A stretch of 64,000 nucleotides of DNA, from NCBI GenBank assembly GCA_020744425.1, contig JAGMUV010000006.1, positions 3,286,001 to 3,350,000 on the forward strand, written 5' to 3'. This DNA comes from Dactylonectria macrodidyma. Lineage: Eukaryota > Ascomycota > Sordariomycetes > Hypocreales > Nectriaceae. Under the pieces are notes generated by a model, which saw only the letters and a program-made list of their open reading frames with translations, was not told the origin of the DNA and searched no databases. Shown here in pieces: positions 47,188 through 59,888 of this stretch. Position 1 is the stretch's first letter; each line of letters begins with the position of its first letter. Made by a program: the position numbers and the translations under genes.

Positions 47188-48717
47188 ATGGCCTCGCTAG
47201 ATATTCAGTGCATTCGTGACCTCGAAGAGGCTGCGTCGCGGAAGATGAGCACCATGGTCCGCGGTATGTTCTCCCGCAGGCATCTTCTTTAGGATGCTAA
47301 CAGATTTTCTCAAGACTTTGTCAACGAAGGAGCCGACGATTGCCAAACGGTGAGAGACAACGAAGAGTCATGGTCTCGATATCGCATCCGGCCTCGTGTG
47401 ATGCGTGATGTCGGAGCTATAGACACTTCTACCGAGTTACTAGGGTCTTCGGTACGGATGCCAATCCTCAGCCGTGTCTCCCACAACTGGTTGGGCTAAA
47501 TGGTTTAGGTCCCTTATCCATTCTCCATCGGACCCGCCTCGATGCAAAAGCTCTGCCACCCCGACGGAGAAGTAGCAACCTCCAAAGCCGCAGCAGCTTT
47601 AAACCTCCCCTTGGGCGTATCCACCTTCGCAACGGCAACCCTCGAAGATGTCATCGCGCCACGAGCCCCAGGGATCCCATACATCATGCAGCTCTACGTC
47701 TTTCGAGACCACAAAATTACCGAGGCGCTGGTACGCAGAGCCGAAAAGGCCGGGTTCGAAGCGCTCGCCGTCACAGCTGATGCTCCCGTGCATGGGAAGC
47801 GGAGGAACGAGGTTCGCAATCGGTTCCGGATCCCGGATGATGTGTGGTTTGAGAACTTTGACCGCGAGGGGTTTATGCTTCCTATGGATGTCGAAAACAA
47901 AAAGGCTGCCTCTTCGACAGCGGGGAAGGCATCCAAGGATTCGGCAGATGGGAGCCAAAGTGGATTTCTCAATGGTCAGTTCTAGGGTTCTGATATTCCT
48001 TGGAATTTCTTGCTCACAATACGTGTCTTTGACAGATTCTGGTCTGGAATGGAACAAAGATATTGCGTGGCTCCGTTCCATTACGAAGCTCAAGATCTTT
48101 GTTAAAGGAGGTATGTTGCACATGCCCCACAACCGTCGAAGAGTAGGTAAACTGGTTGTTCCCACAAGCTAAATACGTGAATTCTAGTTCTCACAGGCGA
48201 AGATACCCAACTAGCCATCAAGCATGGAGTTGACGGTATCATTGTTTCGAACCACGGGGGCAGACAACTTGACGGCGTTGTTACGACGGCTGAAGTGCTA
48301 CCAGAGATTGTTGCTGCTGCCCGAGGCCGGGTTCTCATCCATGTTGATGGAGGGATCCGTAAAGGTACTGACATATTTAAGGTTAGCATCCTTATCCCTG
48401 ATTCGAATTCTTGACTGACATGTTACCAAGGCCCTGGCCCTTGGTGCAGACTTTGTTTGGGTGTCTCGCCCATCCCTATGGGGACTTGCGGTACGTGATA
48501 CTCCTTTCGACTTGTATAGTTGCGGTGGAAATCTGTTGACCATGTAAGCTAACGGAACTTTTAGTATGATGGACAGAAAGGCGTTGAGTTGGCGATGCGC
48601 ATATTGATGGAGGAATTTAGACGGACCATGGCTCTCACAGGCTGCGTGAAGGTCTCCGATATTACGCCAGAATTTCTTGTCGACGACTCCAAGTGGTCGA
48701 CAAGATCAAGGCTTTGA
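47188..48717 (+). CDS. FMN-dependent alpha-hydroxyacid oxidase/dehydrogenase, 386 aa
   Basis: Seven exons: 47188-47263, 47315-47451, 47509-47974, 48036-48110, 48188-48381, 48431-48490 and 48565-48717; all GT-AG, in phase. The protein has the normal glycolate oxidase/lactate oxidase family length. Motifs: [14 protein letters not shown] (FMN site), [27 protein letters not shown], the catalytic [13 protein letters not shown] (His near 274, Arg near 277) and [21 protein letters not shown] for FMN phosphate. It oxidises a 2-hydroxyacid such as lactate or glycolate to the 2-oxoacid; whether the acceptor is oxygen or another carrier cannot be told. It lacks a cytochrome b2 domain, so it is not the mitochondrial CYB2 type. 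The last residues (STRSRL) end in a peroxisomal PTS1-like SRL tripeptide, suggesting peroxisomal location. Confidence 0.9.
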
Positions 48718-48907
48718 GTGGCGTAGAATAGAATTTCTCGAGAAATGGAATCACTTCAACGGACATGAGCCCTATACTGCATCACCCAGGTGAAGAGTTT
48801 AACACACATGTAGTGTATCTGTATTGTTTTGTTACAATGCATATATCGCATTTGTACATCTCTATCTTCATCATCTAGGGCGATTCTAATTTTACTTAGC
48901 CTTGCGA

Positions 48908-50598
48908 CTATTGCTGCGATATATCTACCTTAGTCCACCAAAACTCGGACTCTTTTCTGCCCCAATCATCCGCAACAAACTCTGACGCAACGTCATCCGC
49001 AGCACCTCCAATCAACTCTTCATTGTTGGCGCCAAAGACCATAGACTTGGGCGCTTCCCTATTGTAAGGTTCCCACTTGGCCCGGCCGGCCGTCTCTCCC
49101 TGCACGGCGTTGGGGTCGCCCTTGGTGATGAAGCTGGTGACGTACGCGTTCAGGGTTTGACACAGGGCCTTTTGCGTGGGGGATATGCTGGTGACTCTGG
49201 GGTCGCACACTTCGTATCTCATGTTGTCGGCGTGGCGCGCTCCGTCGAGGATGGAGCTCTTGAGGGCCCATTGATAGACATAAACGGGCAGAGAGCTGGA
49301 GGCCGTAGCTAGTTCGGCTGTTTGGCGGACGGGCGCAACATAGGCGTAGTGGCCGTATGCTGCCTCGATGCGCTTGTATTGAGAACAGACGCCGTCTCTG
49401 GTTTCCTTGTATACCGAGTCGGAATGTGTCGCAGGGTCCGGATATAGCTTGTCGATGGTCTCGAGATCCTCTGGGGACAGCAGAGGAAGTAGCTCGGCGA
49501 AGAAGTGGACGAAACCTGCAGACTCAGATAGTTGCTTATTGACATACAGAGAACCCTCGTTTCTGGTAAATCCAGTCATAATGGGGACCTTGTGCCATTT
49601 GCCTGAATGCCACGTCTCCAAGGGCGGGCGCGCAATAATCTCTCCATCAATAACAGGCTGGAAAGCCCAGCGGAGTGACGGGTTGTATTTATCAAAGACG
49701 GTAGTCTGGGCCGTCGTAATCTTGTCGCTGGGCTGAGCGCGCAGATAAGCAAAGATTTCCTCGTGCGAGGCATCGGCAGGACAGCCAGTTTCCTTTAAAA
49801 AGTCTGCGAATTGGCTCTCGTGAATTGGTGCGTTGTATGGGCGAACAGCTCGTGAGGTGGGAGCACCAGATTCGATGATGACCTTGTGGAAGAGTGGGCT
49901 GCGACCTTCTTGGAAGTGCATCAAGTGATGGCCAATCTGAAGAGCAGGGTAAGCGAATGAGTTGTGATAGGGTATCTCTTTGCACGTACAGAATGGGCTC
50001 CCGCAGAGAGGCCGATCAGGGTAACGTTATTGGGATCGCCGCCAAACAAGTGGATGTTCTCTTGCACCCACTCAAACAGGACAATCTGATCTTTGAGACC
50101 CAGGTTGAGTACGCCTTCCTTGGCGCTTGCCGACGAAGGTAAGAACCCAAGAGCTCCTACACGGTAGTTGAATGAGACGGCGACAAAGGGCTCCTCAGCC
50201 CAAGCAATCATAGACGCCGTGTTGTGCATCGAAGCTGTGCCGCGGTTAAAAGCGCCGCCATGGATATAAACAGCCACAGGCACGGGTTCTTTAGCGCCAG
50301 AACCCTCCTGCAGAAACACATTGGCCGTCAGACAATCCTCGCTATACTTCAACGGGCTTCCGGGGAGAAGCGGCTTTCCAGGACTTGACGGCCCGTAGGC
50401 AATGGCGTCAATGACATCGGTAGACGGCTGGACTTTGGCGGCAGGACGGAATCTGCGATCTCCCGTCGGCGGCAACGCATACGGGATGCCGCGGAATGCC
50501 TTGACGGGACGGGGTAGGTTTTCAGTGAGGATCAGACCGACTACTTTTCCCTGAGGAAGTGTCACAGCAGGACGTTCGCTTTGTGTTGTTGCAGTCAT
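48908..50598 (-). CDS. Type-B carboxylesterase/lipase, 545 aa
   Basis: Two exons, 50598-49990 and 49936-48908; the 54-bp intron (GTACGT to CAG) joins GLSAGAHS to IGHHLMHF, as expected in the family. The nucleophile is Ser198 in GLSAG; the oxyanion loop is VYIHGGAF; SEDCLTANVF is the conserved disulfide-region block, and GARHADNMRYE likely holds the catalytic His. There is no signal peptide, so it is probably cytosolic, unlike secreted lipases. It hydrolyses carboxylic esters; the natural substrate is unknown. Convergent with the hydroxyacid oxidase (190-bp gap) and divergent from the MFS permease at 51280, which suggests a small catabolic neighbourhood. Confidence 0.9.
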
Positions 50599-51279
50599 GA
50601 TTGTGATGTGATCCGATTCGGCAAGATTAAGATGATATCGATATGTGCTTCCCAACTCGATAGATACTAGTAGCAGGGGCCTTTCCTTTAAAAAGGCGTC
50701 GTAACTGAGCTCAAGTAGACGCCGGACCGGCCTCGTGCGGGGATAACAGAATCCGAGATAAGAGGCACTGTGGGCTCATAATCGACCGATACTGGCCGGC
50801 TTTATCTGCTAGACGATATGCCCGGGGCTAGATTTGCCGTCCGGGGAGATAGAAAGCGGGGGCAAATCTAGATGCCGACCCCTAGAAGTGACGATGCTAT
50901 CTTGTTAGTTTCTGCCCTGTAGGCCTCGTCGATTAAACAGTCCACAGGGATCACCGCCACGGGTGGAGATATATGAACCTACCCCGCCCCTCCGGAGATA
51001 TATCCCAACGGTTATCCGGCCACGCGGAATGGTCTTCATGAGTCGCGGAATTGAGCTTATGCCGTGGTGCCCTTGACGATGCCCCTGCTAGTATCCCTGG
51101 CATATCTATGCATTTTATATCCTCGAGATAGGTTCTAGCCCAGATAACAACGATCGGCAGGTTGGCTGGGTGGAGTTTAAATATCATGGGGATGTGCTCC
51201 TCACCTAGGGAAACCAACTCCTCTACTGTCATCGTCTTTACGCCAGTTCTCATTTGACATACCTATCTGTAACCCAGCC
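50599..51279. promoter_or_regulatory. Divergent promoter region, esterase and MFS permease
   Basis: 681 bp between two divergent starts. GC-rich inverted CCGG-type stretches occur (for example CGCCGGACCGGCC near 50720), which could be zinc-cluster protein sites; none can be assigned. Confidence 0.4.
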
Positions 51280-52947
51280 ATGGGCACCGAAACAGAATAC
51301 AAGGGCGGCACCGACCCTGAAAAGACGGAAACATACAATGCCAAAGCCGAATCCATTGCGGCCGGCGAGGTCCGCAGCCTCGACGCCTCGGAAGAGTTTC
51401 TCCGCGAGCACAACTTCAGCAACGAGTACCTGCACGAGCTCCTCGAAGACAAAGAAAAGAACCGCCGTCTCGTGCGCAAGATCGACCTCGTAGTGTTGCC
51501 GCTACTAGCGGGCACCTACGTGCTGCAGTACATCGACAAGCAGGCCATGTCGTACGCGGCCGTCTTCGACCTGTTTACGAGCACCGGCATCACGCAGGGC
51601 GAGTACTCGTGGTTCGCCAGCATCTTCTACTTTGCGTATCTCGGTGCCGAGTACCCCTGGGTGTATCTCGCGCAGAAGACGCGTATGGCCAAGGTTGTTG
51701 CGGGATGCGTCGTCTCATGGGGGTCTGTGTTGATGATTACGGCTGCGTGTAGTAACTTTGGCGGGTTGGCGGCGTGTCGGTTCTTTTTGGGCGTGTTTGA
51801 GGCGCCGATCACTACGTGTTTCATGATGATGGTTTCCATGTGGTGAGTTGATTCCTTTACTAGCATGTGTTTCAACTCTGGGCTAACAGTGGTTTGTCAC
51901 AGGTATATCCGATCCGAACAACCCTTCCGAGCCGGCATCTTCTACTGCTGCAACGGCTTTGGATCTATGATCGGCGGCATCCTCAGCTACGGCATCGGCC
52001 AGATCGACTCGTTCCCCGTATGGAAGGCCGTATTCCTTACATGCGGTGCCGCAACCGTCCTCTGGGCGCTAGTGCTCTTCGCCTTCCTCCCCGACAGCAT
52101 CATGACGGCCAAGAACTTCACCCTCGAAGAAAAGGCGCTGCTGATCGGACGCGCCAAGCTCGCGCAAACTGGCGTGCTCAACAAGTCCATTAAGTGGTAC
52201 CAGATCAAGGAGGCTCTGTTGGATCCGCAGGTGTGGCTGCTGACGCTGTTCATGTTGCTTAACGAGGTTATCAACGGCGGCATCGCCAACTTTGGCAAGC
52301 TCATCATCAAGGGGCTCGTTAAGGACCCGCTGCTGACTACGGCGCTGGGTATTCCCCAGGGCGCTTTTCAGGTGTTTTGGATTTTGTCGGGCACGTTTCT
52401 CGCGTCCAAGATCCCTAACGCGCGCACTATCGTCATGGTTGTGTATCTCGTACCTACCGTCCTTGGAGTCTGTCTGATGTGGAAGATGGACAGGGAGCAC
52501 CACAAGATTGGCGTCTTGTTTGGATACTACATCGTCGGCTCCTATGTTGCCTCTCTGGTTCTTGCTCTGCAGATGCCAGCGACCAACCTGGGCGGCTACA
52601 CCAAGCGTATCACTGCTTCTGCTATTGTCTTTACCGCGTACTGCGTCGGTAACATCATTGGTCCTCACGCGTTTCTCGCTGAAGAGGCGCCCTTATACCC
52701 AACCGGATGCATCGTCATTCTCTCGTGCTCCGTCACGCAGGTCGTCGTTGCCATTGTCTTGCGCATGCTGTTGATTGCACGCAACAAGCGACGCGACGAA
52801 GCTGCTGTTGCCATTGGCGATGTGGATGCGTCCGATTCAGGCGACGCGATTGATCGAACCGACTTTGAGGTAAGTTTCGGGTTTGTATTGAGTAAAAGTA
52901 ACAAGGCTAACCGTTTTTAGAATCCCCATTTCCGATATGTCTTGTAG
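51280..52947 (+). CDS. MFS transporter, allantoate permease (Dal5/ACS) family, 518 aa
   Basis: Three exons: 51280-51842, 51903-52869 and a 27-bp last exon 52921-52947 (NPHFRYVL, stop). Introns are GT-AG and in phase; the second has a GGCTAACC branch site. The N-terminal 75 residues are hydrophilic; then about 12 hydrophobic segments. Family landmarks: LLAGTYVLQYIDKQAMSYAAV after TM1, YFAYLGAEYPWVYLAQK, and CRFFLGVFEAPITTCF in TM4-5, the anion:cation symporter pattern. It imports an organic anion such as allantoate, nicotinate or another carboxylate at the plasma membrane; the substrate is not predictable. Divergent from an intracellular esterase, so uptake plus hydrolysis is possible. Confidence 0.9.
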
Positions 52948-53781
52948 GGAGCGATTGATGTGTTGGATGTTTGCATGTGAATGACTTCCAGCGCGTATGT
53001 GATGTTGTTTTGCGCAGAGTGGATAAAGATGATTTAGATTCCCATTTGATATTTTATCACATTGTATACTTGACATTCCTAAACGTCTTCATTGTAGCGT
53101 TGGTTAGGATCCTAGCTACTGAGCTACTGATGGCACCCACATCCTCTGCCAGCTCGATCAAGACGGTAATCTAGCCAAGTAGTAGGGCGATTAGGACTGA
53201 TGAGTATGCCGAGGGATGTCTCCAGGAGCAAGCTAACGACTTTGACGGAAAGGGCCCTTGTCGAAGCTCAAAGGCTGTCGGCTAAAGGTATTGCGTCGAT
53301 TGGAAGCGAGAGCACTGTCGACCTGGGCAAGTCCATTAGTATTCAGACAGGGCTACCGCATATCTGCATTCTTACTAGCCATATAGGAAAAGAGATGACT
53401 TACACCGCGGAGAAGATAAGGGGGGCTCGCCAATGATCCTTTAATTTATATTAGATATTGTGGTTCATCATGGTCACCCCGTATCAGGGACCACCCGATC
53501 CGTTGTCAGATGAACGTATAATCACGGGTCAGGTTAAAGTGTTTAGGTCCGTGATTCAATCAATATTTTAGACATTCGATATGCAGAACACTCTTCAACA
53601 GATCACGGCAGAGTTGTTTCCATGGCATGAGAGTATAGTCGTTGTGAGGTTACCTACGCCTCCAATATATTCATTTTTGTTCATCATCTAATCAATAACT
53701 CCCGGATGCCCTTTCCAAATGCTTTTAGATGTTCAAGTCAAGTTCCACATTAATCATATCCTCGTCGTCCGTCTTCAGTCG
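52948..53781. other. Intergenic, no supported gene
   Basis: Convergent 3' ends. A 78-codon open frame at 53200-53436 has no recognisable domain and is not called. Confidence 0.4.
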
Positions 53782-55291
53782 TCAGTCCTCGGATGGCTTG
53801 ACGTCGTACTCAACATCAGTCCTGATGATGTATTTCGCACCCTTCCGTACACCGGTTCCTTCATGTAGCAAAGCCCCGTTGGACTCGCCATGAGGAAAAA
53901 TGGCCACACTGCCCATCACAGGTCGCACCGGGTAGGCATTGAGAGTTCCCTCTCGCGCGGCCGGCATGAAAAATGTGGTCTCTCCGCCCTCAAATTCGTC
54001 GTTGAGATATACCAAAAACGTGTACATGGAGCTCTGTCTCTTGTCCTCGGGTGACGAGTCGTACACGTACGTGTCGTCGGGGAGGATACCAGATGGTGGC
54101 CAAGCTCCGTCAATGTGACAGCGGTACTCGGCGCCGGGGACATATCTATACACACGGAAGCGTCGGTTGATGCCTCGGGCCAAGCGACCGTTGACGGACT
54201 GTGGCACAAAAGCCGAGATGCGGGCCCAGAGCATGTCGTGGAACGTAGTGTCGATAACCCAGTAGAAGTTGTGAGCCAGGATACTCATGTCTCCATCTTC
54301 GCGAAGGGGCGCGTCGGGTAGGAAGTTGACAGACTCGCCAGCCGCAATGATGGCCTTACACTCGTCGGTGGAAAGGACATTCATGGCGAGTCCCAGTCCA
54401 GGAACAGCGGGATGAGGGTGGTATGTGATGGTCGGGCCGACGGGGGTGAGCGGGATGGCGTTCGGAGCGGTCGTGTAGAGAATGGCGTCGTGGTGGTTCG
54501 GAGGTTTTCGGAGCGGGCCCGGCGTTCGGTCGATAATTCGAATAGCAGAGGCAGACTTTGGCGCATATTCGAGGATGGACTTGTCAAGCACCGAGGCGTA
54601 GACAGGCAATGGTGCCGTCGCGGGTCGGAGGTCCCAGATGGACTGGAAGGCGATGGGCTCAGTCGAATCGACGGCGGTCGGGCTGGTATCGATCGGGGTG
54701 CTGACTCGTAGAACAGCGTCGAGCACGCGAAGCAGCTCCATCTCCTTTGCGCTGCGCTCCGGTGGGACGCGGTGGATGGCTTCGGGTTGCGTCGACAGGC
54801 CGCTGACGACGTCCAGGTCTCGTACCCAGCGACAGAGTGCTCCGATCTTAGGCTGTTCGCCTCGCAGGCGCATCTCGGCGAGCAGGATCTTAGCTTCGAG
54901 GAATTTCTCGTCGGTCAAGGCACCGGTGATTCGAGCTGTCAGGTTTGCGCCCTCTGTAGATAAGTTAGTTTGTCAACCAAATCGACCAGAAACACAGCCA
55001 CGGCATACCAGCATTGTTGACGCCCGTCGTGCAAGCCTGGCGAAAGTCGTAGACGGCCACCCGGAGATCCTTGCACGCTTTAGACTTGGTCAAGCCGGGA
55101 AACTGGGCGAGGGCCGTGAGCGTCTCAATGGTAATGTCTAGTTCCTCGTCGGAAACGACCGTCTTGAGGTGTTTGGGCTCGAGGGCAGCGCCATCGGGAG
55201 GCGGCGTCAGGTTCGCGGCGGCCTTGGGGGCCTTTTTCGGGAGTTCGACTTGCGCATTGCGCTTTCGCTTGGCAGATTTGGACTTGGCCAT
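53782..55291 (-). CDS. 2OG-Fe(II) oxygenase, prolyl-4-hydroxylase-like, 484 aa
   Basis: Two exons, 55291-55009 and 54953-53782; the 55-bp intron has a GTATGC donor, CTAAC branch site and CAG acceptor. The N-terminus is basic (KSKSAKRKRN), a likely nuclear localisation signal. The C-terminal half is the P4Hc fold: iron ligands His374 and Asp376 (YRCHIDGAW) and His458 (LLHEGTGVRKGAKYI), with Lys/Arg a few residues on for 2-oxoglutarate. FLVYLNDEFEGGETTFF is the conserved strand pair. It should hydroxylate a protein or peptide side chain; no signal peptide is present, so a collagen-type ER role is unlikely. The start is the first ATG after in-frame upstream sequence lacking one. Confidence 0.88.
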
Positions 55292-56074
55292 GGCGGTTTG
55301 ATTCAACAATGGGTCGATTTGGCTGATGAATTGGTCAACAGAGACCAAGTGGGGGATATCGACTCTTGGAGTTTTGGATCTTGTGGGGCGGACCGTTCTG
55401 GGCGGATAATTGAAGGGCCGTGCGATTCACCCCGCATCCCAGGTCTAGGGTAGGCAGTTGGTAAGGGCGGATGCAACCTGATAAGGCATTGCCACAAGGA
55501 GCAGAGGTAAATGCGAAGAGGAGCGACTATCACGGCTTCAACCAGATTACAATCAGAGTTCACGAGTCCAGATATTTGCCTTCATCGTGAGTCCAAGGCT
55601 GCTCTCTTTACTCCGCCTCAGACATAATAAAAAACCTGCAGACGAGAAAAAAGTATGCCCCTAGAATGCCGTAGTTTCAATACGAGGATAAATATGAACA
55701 GCTACCTTCCCTTGACATACTTCCCGAATTGCTGCCGGAACTGAACCAAAATTTAGCACCGAAATATTCTCATTCTATATTAGCCTCTCATGATTCATAC
55801 CAGTCCATTGAAAGAAACGATTACTAGTAGATGTGGAAGTTATTCCTAGCAATGGTATTTACAACTTGAATGATATTGCTTCATATACTAGGTAAATATG
55901 CATTACTGAGAGCTATATAACATAATTCAAATACTTAGGCAAACATTCTACTCTGCCCACAGTTTCTTACAAGCAGAGTCGATCGCAGGATTCCACTTTT
56001 ACACCTGGGCTATTGTTATTGATTTAAAGGCTATTTAGTGTCTTTAATCGCAGGCCTTTGCTTTTTTTAGCTGA
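55292..56074. other. Intergenic, no gene recognised
   Basis: The promoter of the oxygenase and the 3' flank of the NACHT-ankyrin gene. Moderately AT-rich from 55600; no element ends found. Confidence 0.4.
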
Positions 56075-59000
56075 CTAGATCGCGCGGGAAGACCTCACGG
56101 TTGATTCGAAGGTTGTGTCATTGTGCAAATTGGTGTAGATGGTCGACGAGCCGGAACGTTCGGTTGGAGGTGGCGGTGGCATTTTCCATTCGTGGGTGCC
56201 AACGTCAGGACTCCACCATAAATACCAAAACGAATTTGAAGTACTGTCCGCTGCTCCAAGTAGTCCAATGATCCGCGAGTGTTTCAGTCGCTCAGCCGCA
56301 TCTCGAGGCGTGTCGCCTAGCCGATTCGGTAGGTTGACGTCGCAGTCACTGCGCAAGAGGGCATTTATGACATCCAAGTTGTTCTCTCCCTGACCTTGTT
56401 CACAAGCAACGTGAAGCGCTGAGCCTCCGGGGAATACCTTGTCAATGGCGTCTGGATCAGCCCCGTTGTCAAGGAGAAGCTTGATCATGGTGACATCTCC
56501 AAGCCTTGCGGCTAGGTGTAATGGCGGAGGAAATGTTGCGGTGCTATGGTTAACATCTGCGCCGTTCTGAATGCAACGCTTGGCCGTGGTAATTTCACGG
56601 CGGCCCACGGCAGAATGCAGCGGCGAGGCGGAAAAGAAGTCAGTAAGCACGTATGCGTCCTCTATTTCTTCCGCTCGTTGGGCAATCTTCCTCCAAGAGT
56701 TGGTGGATAGGACGCCCCCCAATCTCATACGACTCGTGATATCGAGGCCCGTAATACTAATACCTGGGGCAAGTTTAGCAGCTTCGTTCCAGTCGACATC
56801 AAGCCATCTCGGGTCAGCCTTCCGCTCGAGGAGCTGCAACGTGATGTCTGGATTTTTGTTCCTTATAGCAGCACCAAGAGGCGATTTATCATCTGATATG
56901 GGAGTGGGCGGGAAATTGTGCTCGAGGAGCAGACTGACCGCCTCTGGCCAGTCACTCTCGACCGACGTCATCAGAGCAGATCTTTTGGATGCCTCGTCGA
57001 TCGAGGCAGCATCCTCTATGGATTCGAGGAGGACTCCAATGACTCTAATATCTCTCTTAGATTCGGTTGCCATTTGGCGGAGAGCGGAGCAGAGAGGTGG
57101 TGGGGTCGTCAAAGTCCCAAACCTGACGCATCTCATCGCGTCGGCACCATTTTTGACAAGAAATTCGAGAACCTTGGGGTCCAAGCAGCCAACATGTAGG
57201 CATCGAGCCAAGGAATCTCCTAGAATATCACCAGAGAGACGGAACTCGTCAGGACTAGTTGATACCTGGGATATCAGTGCCTGTATAAGCTCGTCATGTG
57301 AAGCCTCGTCTTGGAGAAGATCGCGGAACAACGCTTCGTGTGGCGCGCACATTGCCCAGGAGAACGCGTCCTTATTTGTCGGCTTATATGGGAGAGAAAT
57401 GATGGATATGTCGCCATCCGTAAGTCGCTTCCAGAATGAATACAGCTTCAGGTCGATAAGTTTGTGGAAGAGTCGAGTATGTTCTAGCCACTTCGATGAT
57501 GCGTAGCCGAGGAAGCCCTGGACGACGTCAATTCCATCTCGTGACACTTTCTCCATGGCGACCCGCATCAAGTCTATTTGCATCGGCGGCGCCTGGCCCT
57601 TGGGGGACAGCAGTGAATACACACGACCGCCAAGGAGACTAGACCTCCATGCTGATGCCTTGAGCCTCTCCACGACGTGACTGCCCGAGATCTTACGGTC
57701 TACAGAGACCCGCGTATCGAACAAGTTGTAGTTTAGATAGGTCACGCACACAGATCCCATCTCAAGAGAAGCCTCATCCGACGAAAAGTGATATCGGGCC
57801 AGCATTGGATTATCGGTAGACGACAGGAGATGGGTCAAGGCGCTGTGGTGGATGAATCGCACCTGAGATTCCTCTTCGTCGATTTCGAGCAGCGCGCCAC
57901 CGCATTCGCCTACTAATGTTGCGGGATTACGGGATACCTTTGTCGCATCCCAGATCGTATTCCCTGGCTGAACACTGAGGGCAACTTTGAGCTCGTCGAG
58001 GGTGAGGGATGGGTCCGCAGCTGCGACCAATTTGAAGATTTTGTTGCCGTACCGAGTGTTTGAAATTCTCTGCAGCGCTTTGTCAAACGCCTCTGGCAAG
58101 TCCCTTGGCAGTGTGGTGACAATGCCGAAGATTTCGGCATCGGATACGACGGTCGGATCGTAGCTTGGGAAGATGGTTTCGAGCTGTAGGGCAACCCAGA
58201 GATACCTAAGACTCTGCTCAGTCCCTGAGGATTGTGAGAATCAAGGACTATTGGAGTTTACTCACATTCCTCGAGCCCCAGCTATCAGCTGGTGTTTGAT
58301 TAATTCTTCCAGCTCTGGAGGGAAATGACGACGGCCTGCTCGGCGTCCGATTTCCTTTTCAATGAAGCTGGTTATCTCACCCTCTCTTGCCTTGCCGCTC
58401 ATAGAGACAACATGATCAATGTGCAGATACGAAGCCACTCGTCCCTGTAATTTTGAATCCGGTCTGCTTGAAAAGCAGAGATTAACAATGTGCTGCTTTT
58501 GAAGACGCCGCAGTGCTCGTAGCACATCATCCACCTCCTCCATGTCGCATTCTTCCAGTCCATCGAGGACTAAGAAGTGAACTCGGTTCTTAGGCATGAC
58601 TTGGAGAATCATGTCAACCATCCTCTCTACTCCCAGGCGGCTTGTAGTATGCTGGGTTTCCTGGGCTGCAACTGTAGCGAGCCGTCCTTCGTTTCCCGGA
58701 TCCTGGAGGACCTGGCATGCTATGCCTCCGATGATAGCTCGCGCCATGAGAGACTTTTGTTCACCCGACTTGCAAAAGAAATAGCACACGGCTTGATCTG
58801 GCGCTGTTTCTTGCTTCTCGTCTGACTTAGATGCTGGCTCGATCGGATCGTTGTTGAAAAACAGGTCGCCAACGACATTGGCCAGTACGACAGTCTTGCC
58901 ACTCCCAAGGTTCCCTTTTAGCCAAAGCGTTGAGGAGGAACTGGCAGTCTTCCAGCTCTTGTAAGGCTCCGTTTCATATATCCAGGCAGAAGTGCCCCGT

Positions 59001-59888
59001 CTCCTCTCACGTCGCCATATAGTCTCAAAGTCCACCCTATCTGAGGAAAGCTGATTAAGAATACGCTGACGGCGTTCTTCTATAGCCCGTTTCTTCGATT
59101 CCGCGGACAAAGTGACTTCCAAGTTTCGAAGCTTTCCTATGGCCCACTCCTGCGCGTTGAGATGACTTCGAGCCGAGAGGACGGTAACCCTCTTTTCGAT
59201 GAGACCTCCCCAGTATACGAGGTCCTCCTCCAAAGGTTTCGCCTGAGCTTCGAATGAGGATGTAATAGATGCAGTGACCAAGGAAAATCGCGACTTCTGC
59301 GCGTAGGTGACAATTTTCTGACACAGCTGAACCATAACAGCGAGGTACTCGCACATGAAGTCCTGCAGCTCTCGGTTTTTTGGGAAGAGGAGCGATAAAT
59401 CAGAATGAATGGAACAGGACCTGCCGATGTTCATGAGGAGAGTTGAGATGCTGTCGAAAAACGAGAAGTAGCCAATAGCGGCCTCGATAATGCAGCCTCA
59501 GCGCAATGCTCCTAAGTATCGAAGCGGTTTCTCGACTTACATGGAGCGACATCCTGACGGCAGCCCAAACACCGCTAGCAATCATGTTCTGCGACCCGCC
59601 AATTATGACATCTCCAATGCAGACGAACTTTTGGATCCGATCCAGGATCGTGACCAAGCGCATACTCTGGCAGGTCCAAGATCTGTGAAGGTGAGCCCCA
59701 GTACGGCTAAGCTCCTCGGTGAAGCTGATAACGTCGGCGCTGCTGGGAGGTGAGCGCGATTTGAGTCTCTTGAAGTTCCTACGCTGATCTTCGTCGAGGG
59801 TCGTTGCGAAGTCGGAAACCGCCTTAGCAAGCCGGATCTCAGGCTTCAACCTTCCCGCCGCGACAATGGCTTTGGACGTATTCTCCAT
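56075..59888 (-). CDS. NLR-like NACHT-ankyrin protein, 1231 aa
   Basis: Three exons: 59888-59541, 59482-58266 and 58205-56075; introns of 58 and 60 bp are GT-AG and in phase. The N-terminal 280 residues are a helical region common in fungal NACHT-ankyrin proteins (SLHAAIGYFSFFDSIS after splicing). NACHT: P-loop GNLGSGKT at about 306-313, Walker B HFLVLDGLEE with Asp near 423, and sensor-like FSSRPD. A winged-helix-like region follows (LPRDLPEAFDKALQRI), then C-terminal ankyrin repeats (PLHSAVGRREITTAKRCIQN, PLHLAARLGDVTMIKLLLDN, ALHVACEQGQ). Intact P-loop and frame, so probably functional. A cytosolic non-self or stress sensor by family; its effector is unknown. About 29 kb from the gasdermin pair, across the transposon nest. 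Confidence 0.9.

Noticed and set aside
47458..47508. 33-bp intron in the hydroxyacid oxidase (47476-47508)
   Set aside because: Too short for a fungal intron; the donor at 47452 gives a 57-bp intron and restores the conserved [14 protein letters not shown] reading.
52069..52668. 199-codon minus-strand frame across the MFS permease
   Set aside because: An antisense shadow of membrane-segment codons; no family resemblance.
53200..53436. 78-codon plus-strand frame after the MFS gene
   Set aside because: Hydrophilic, no recognisable domain, no upstream promoter evidence; could be real but cannot be supported.
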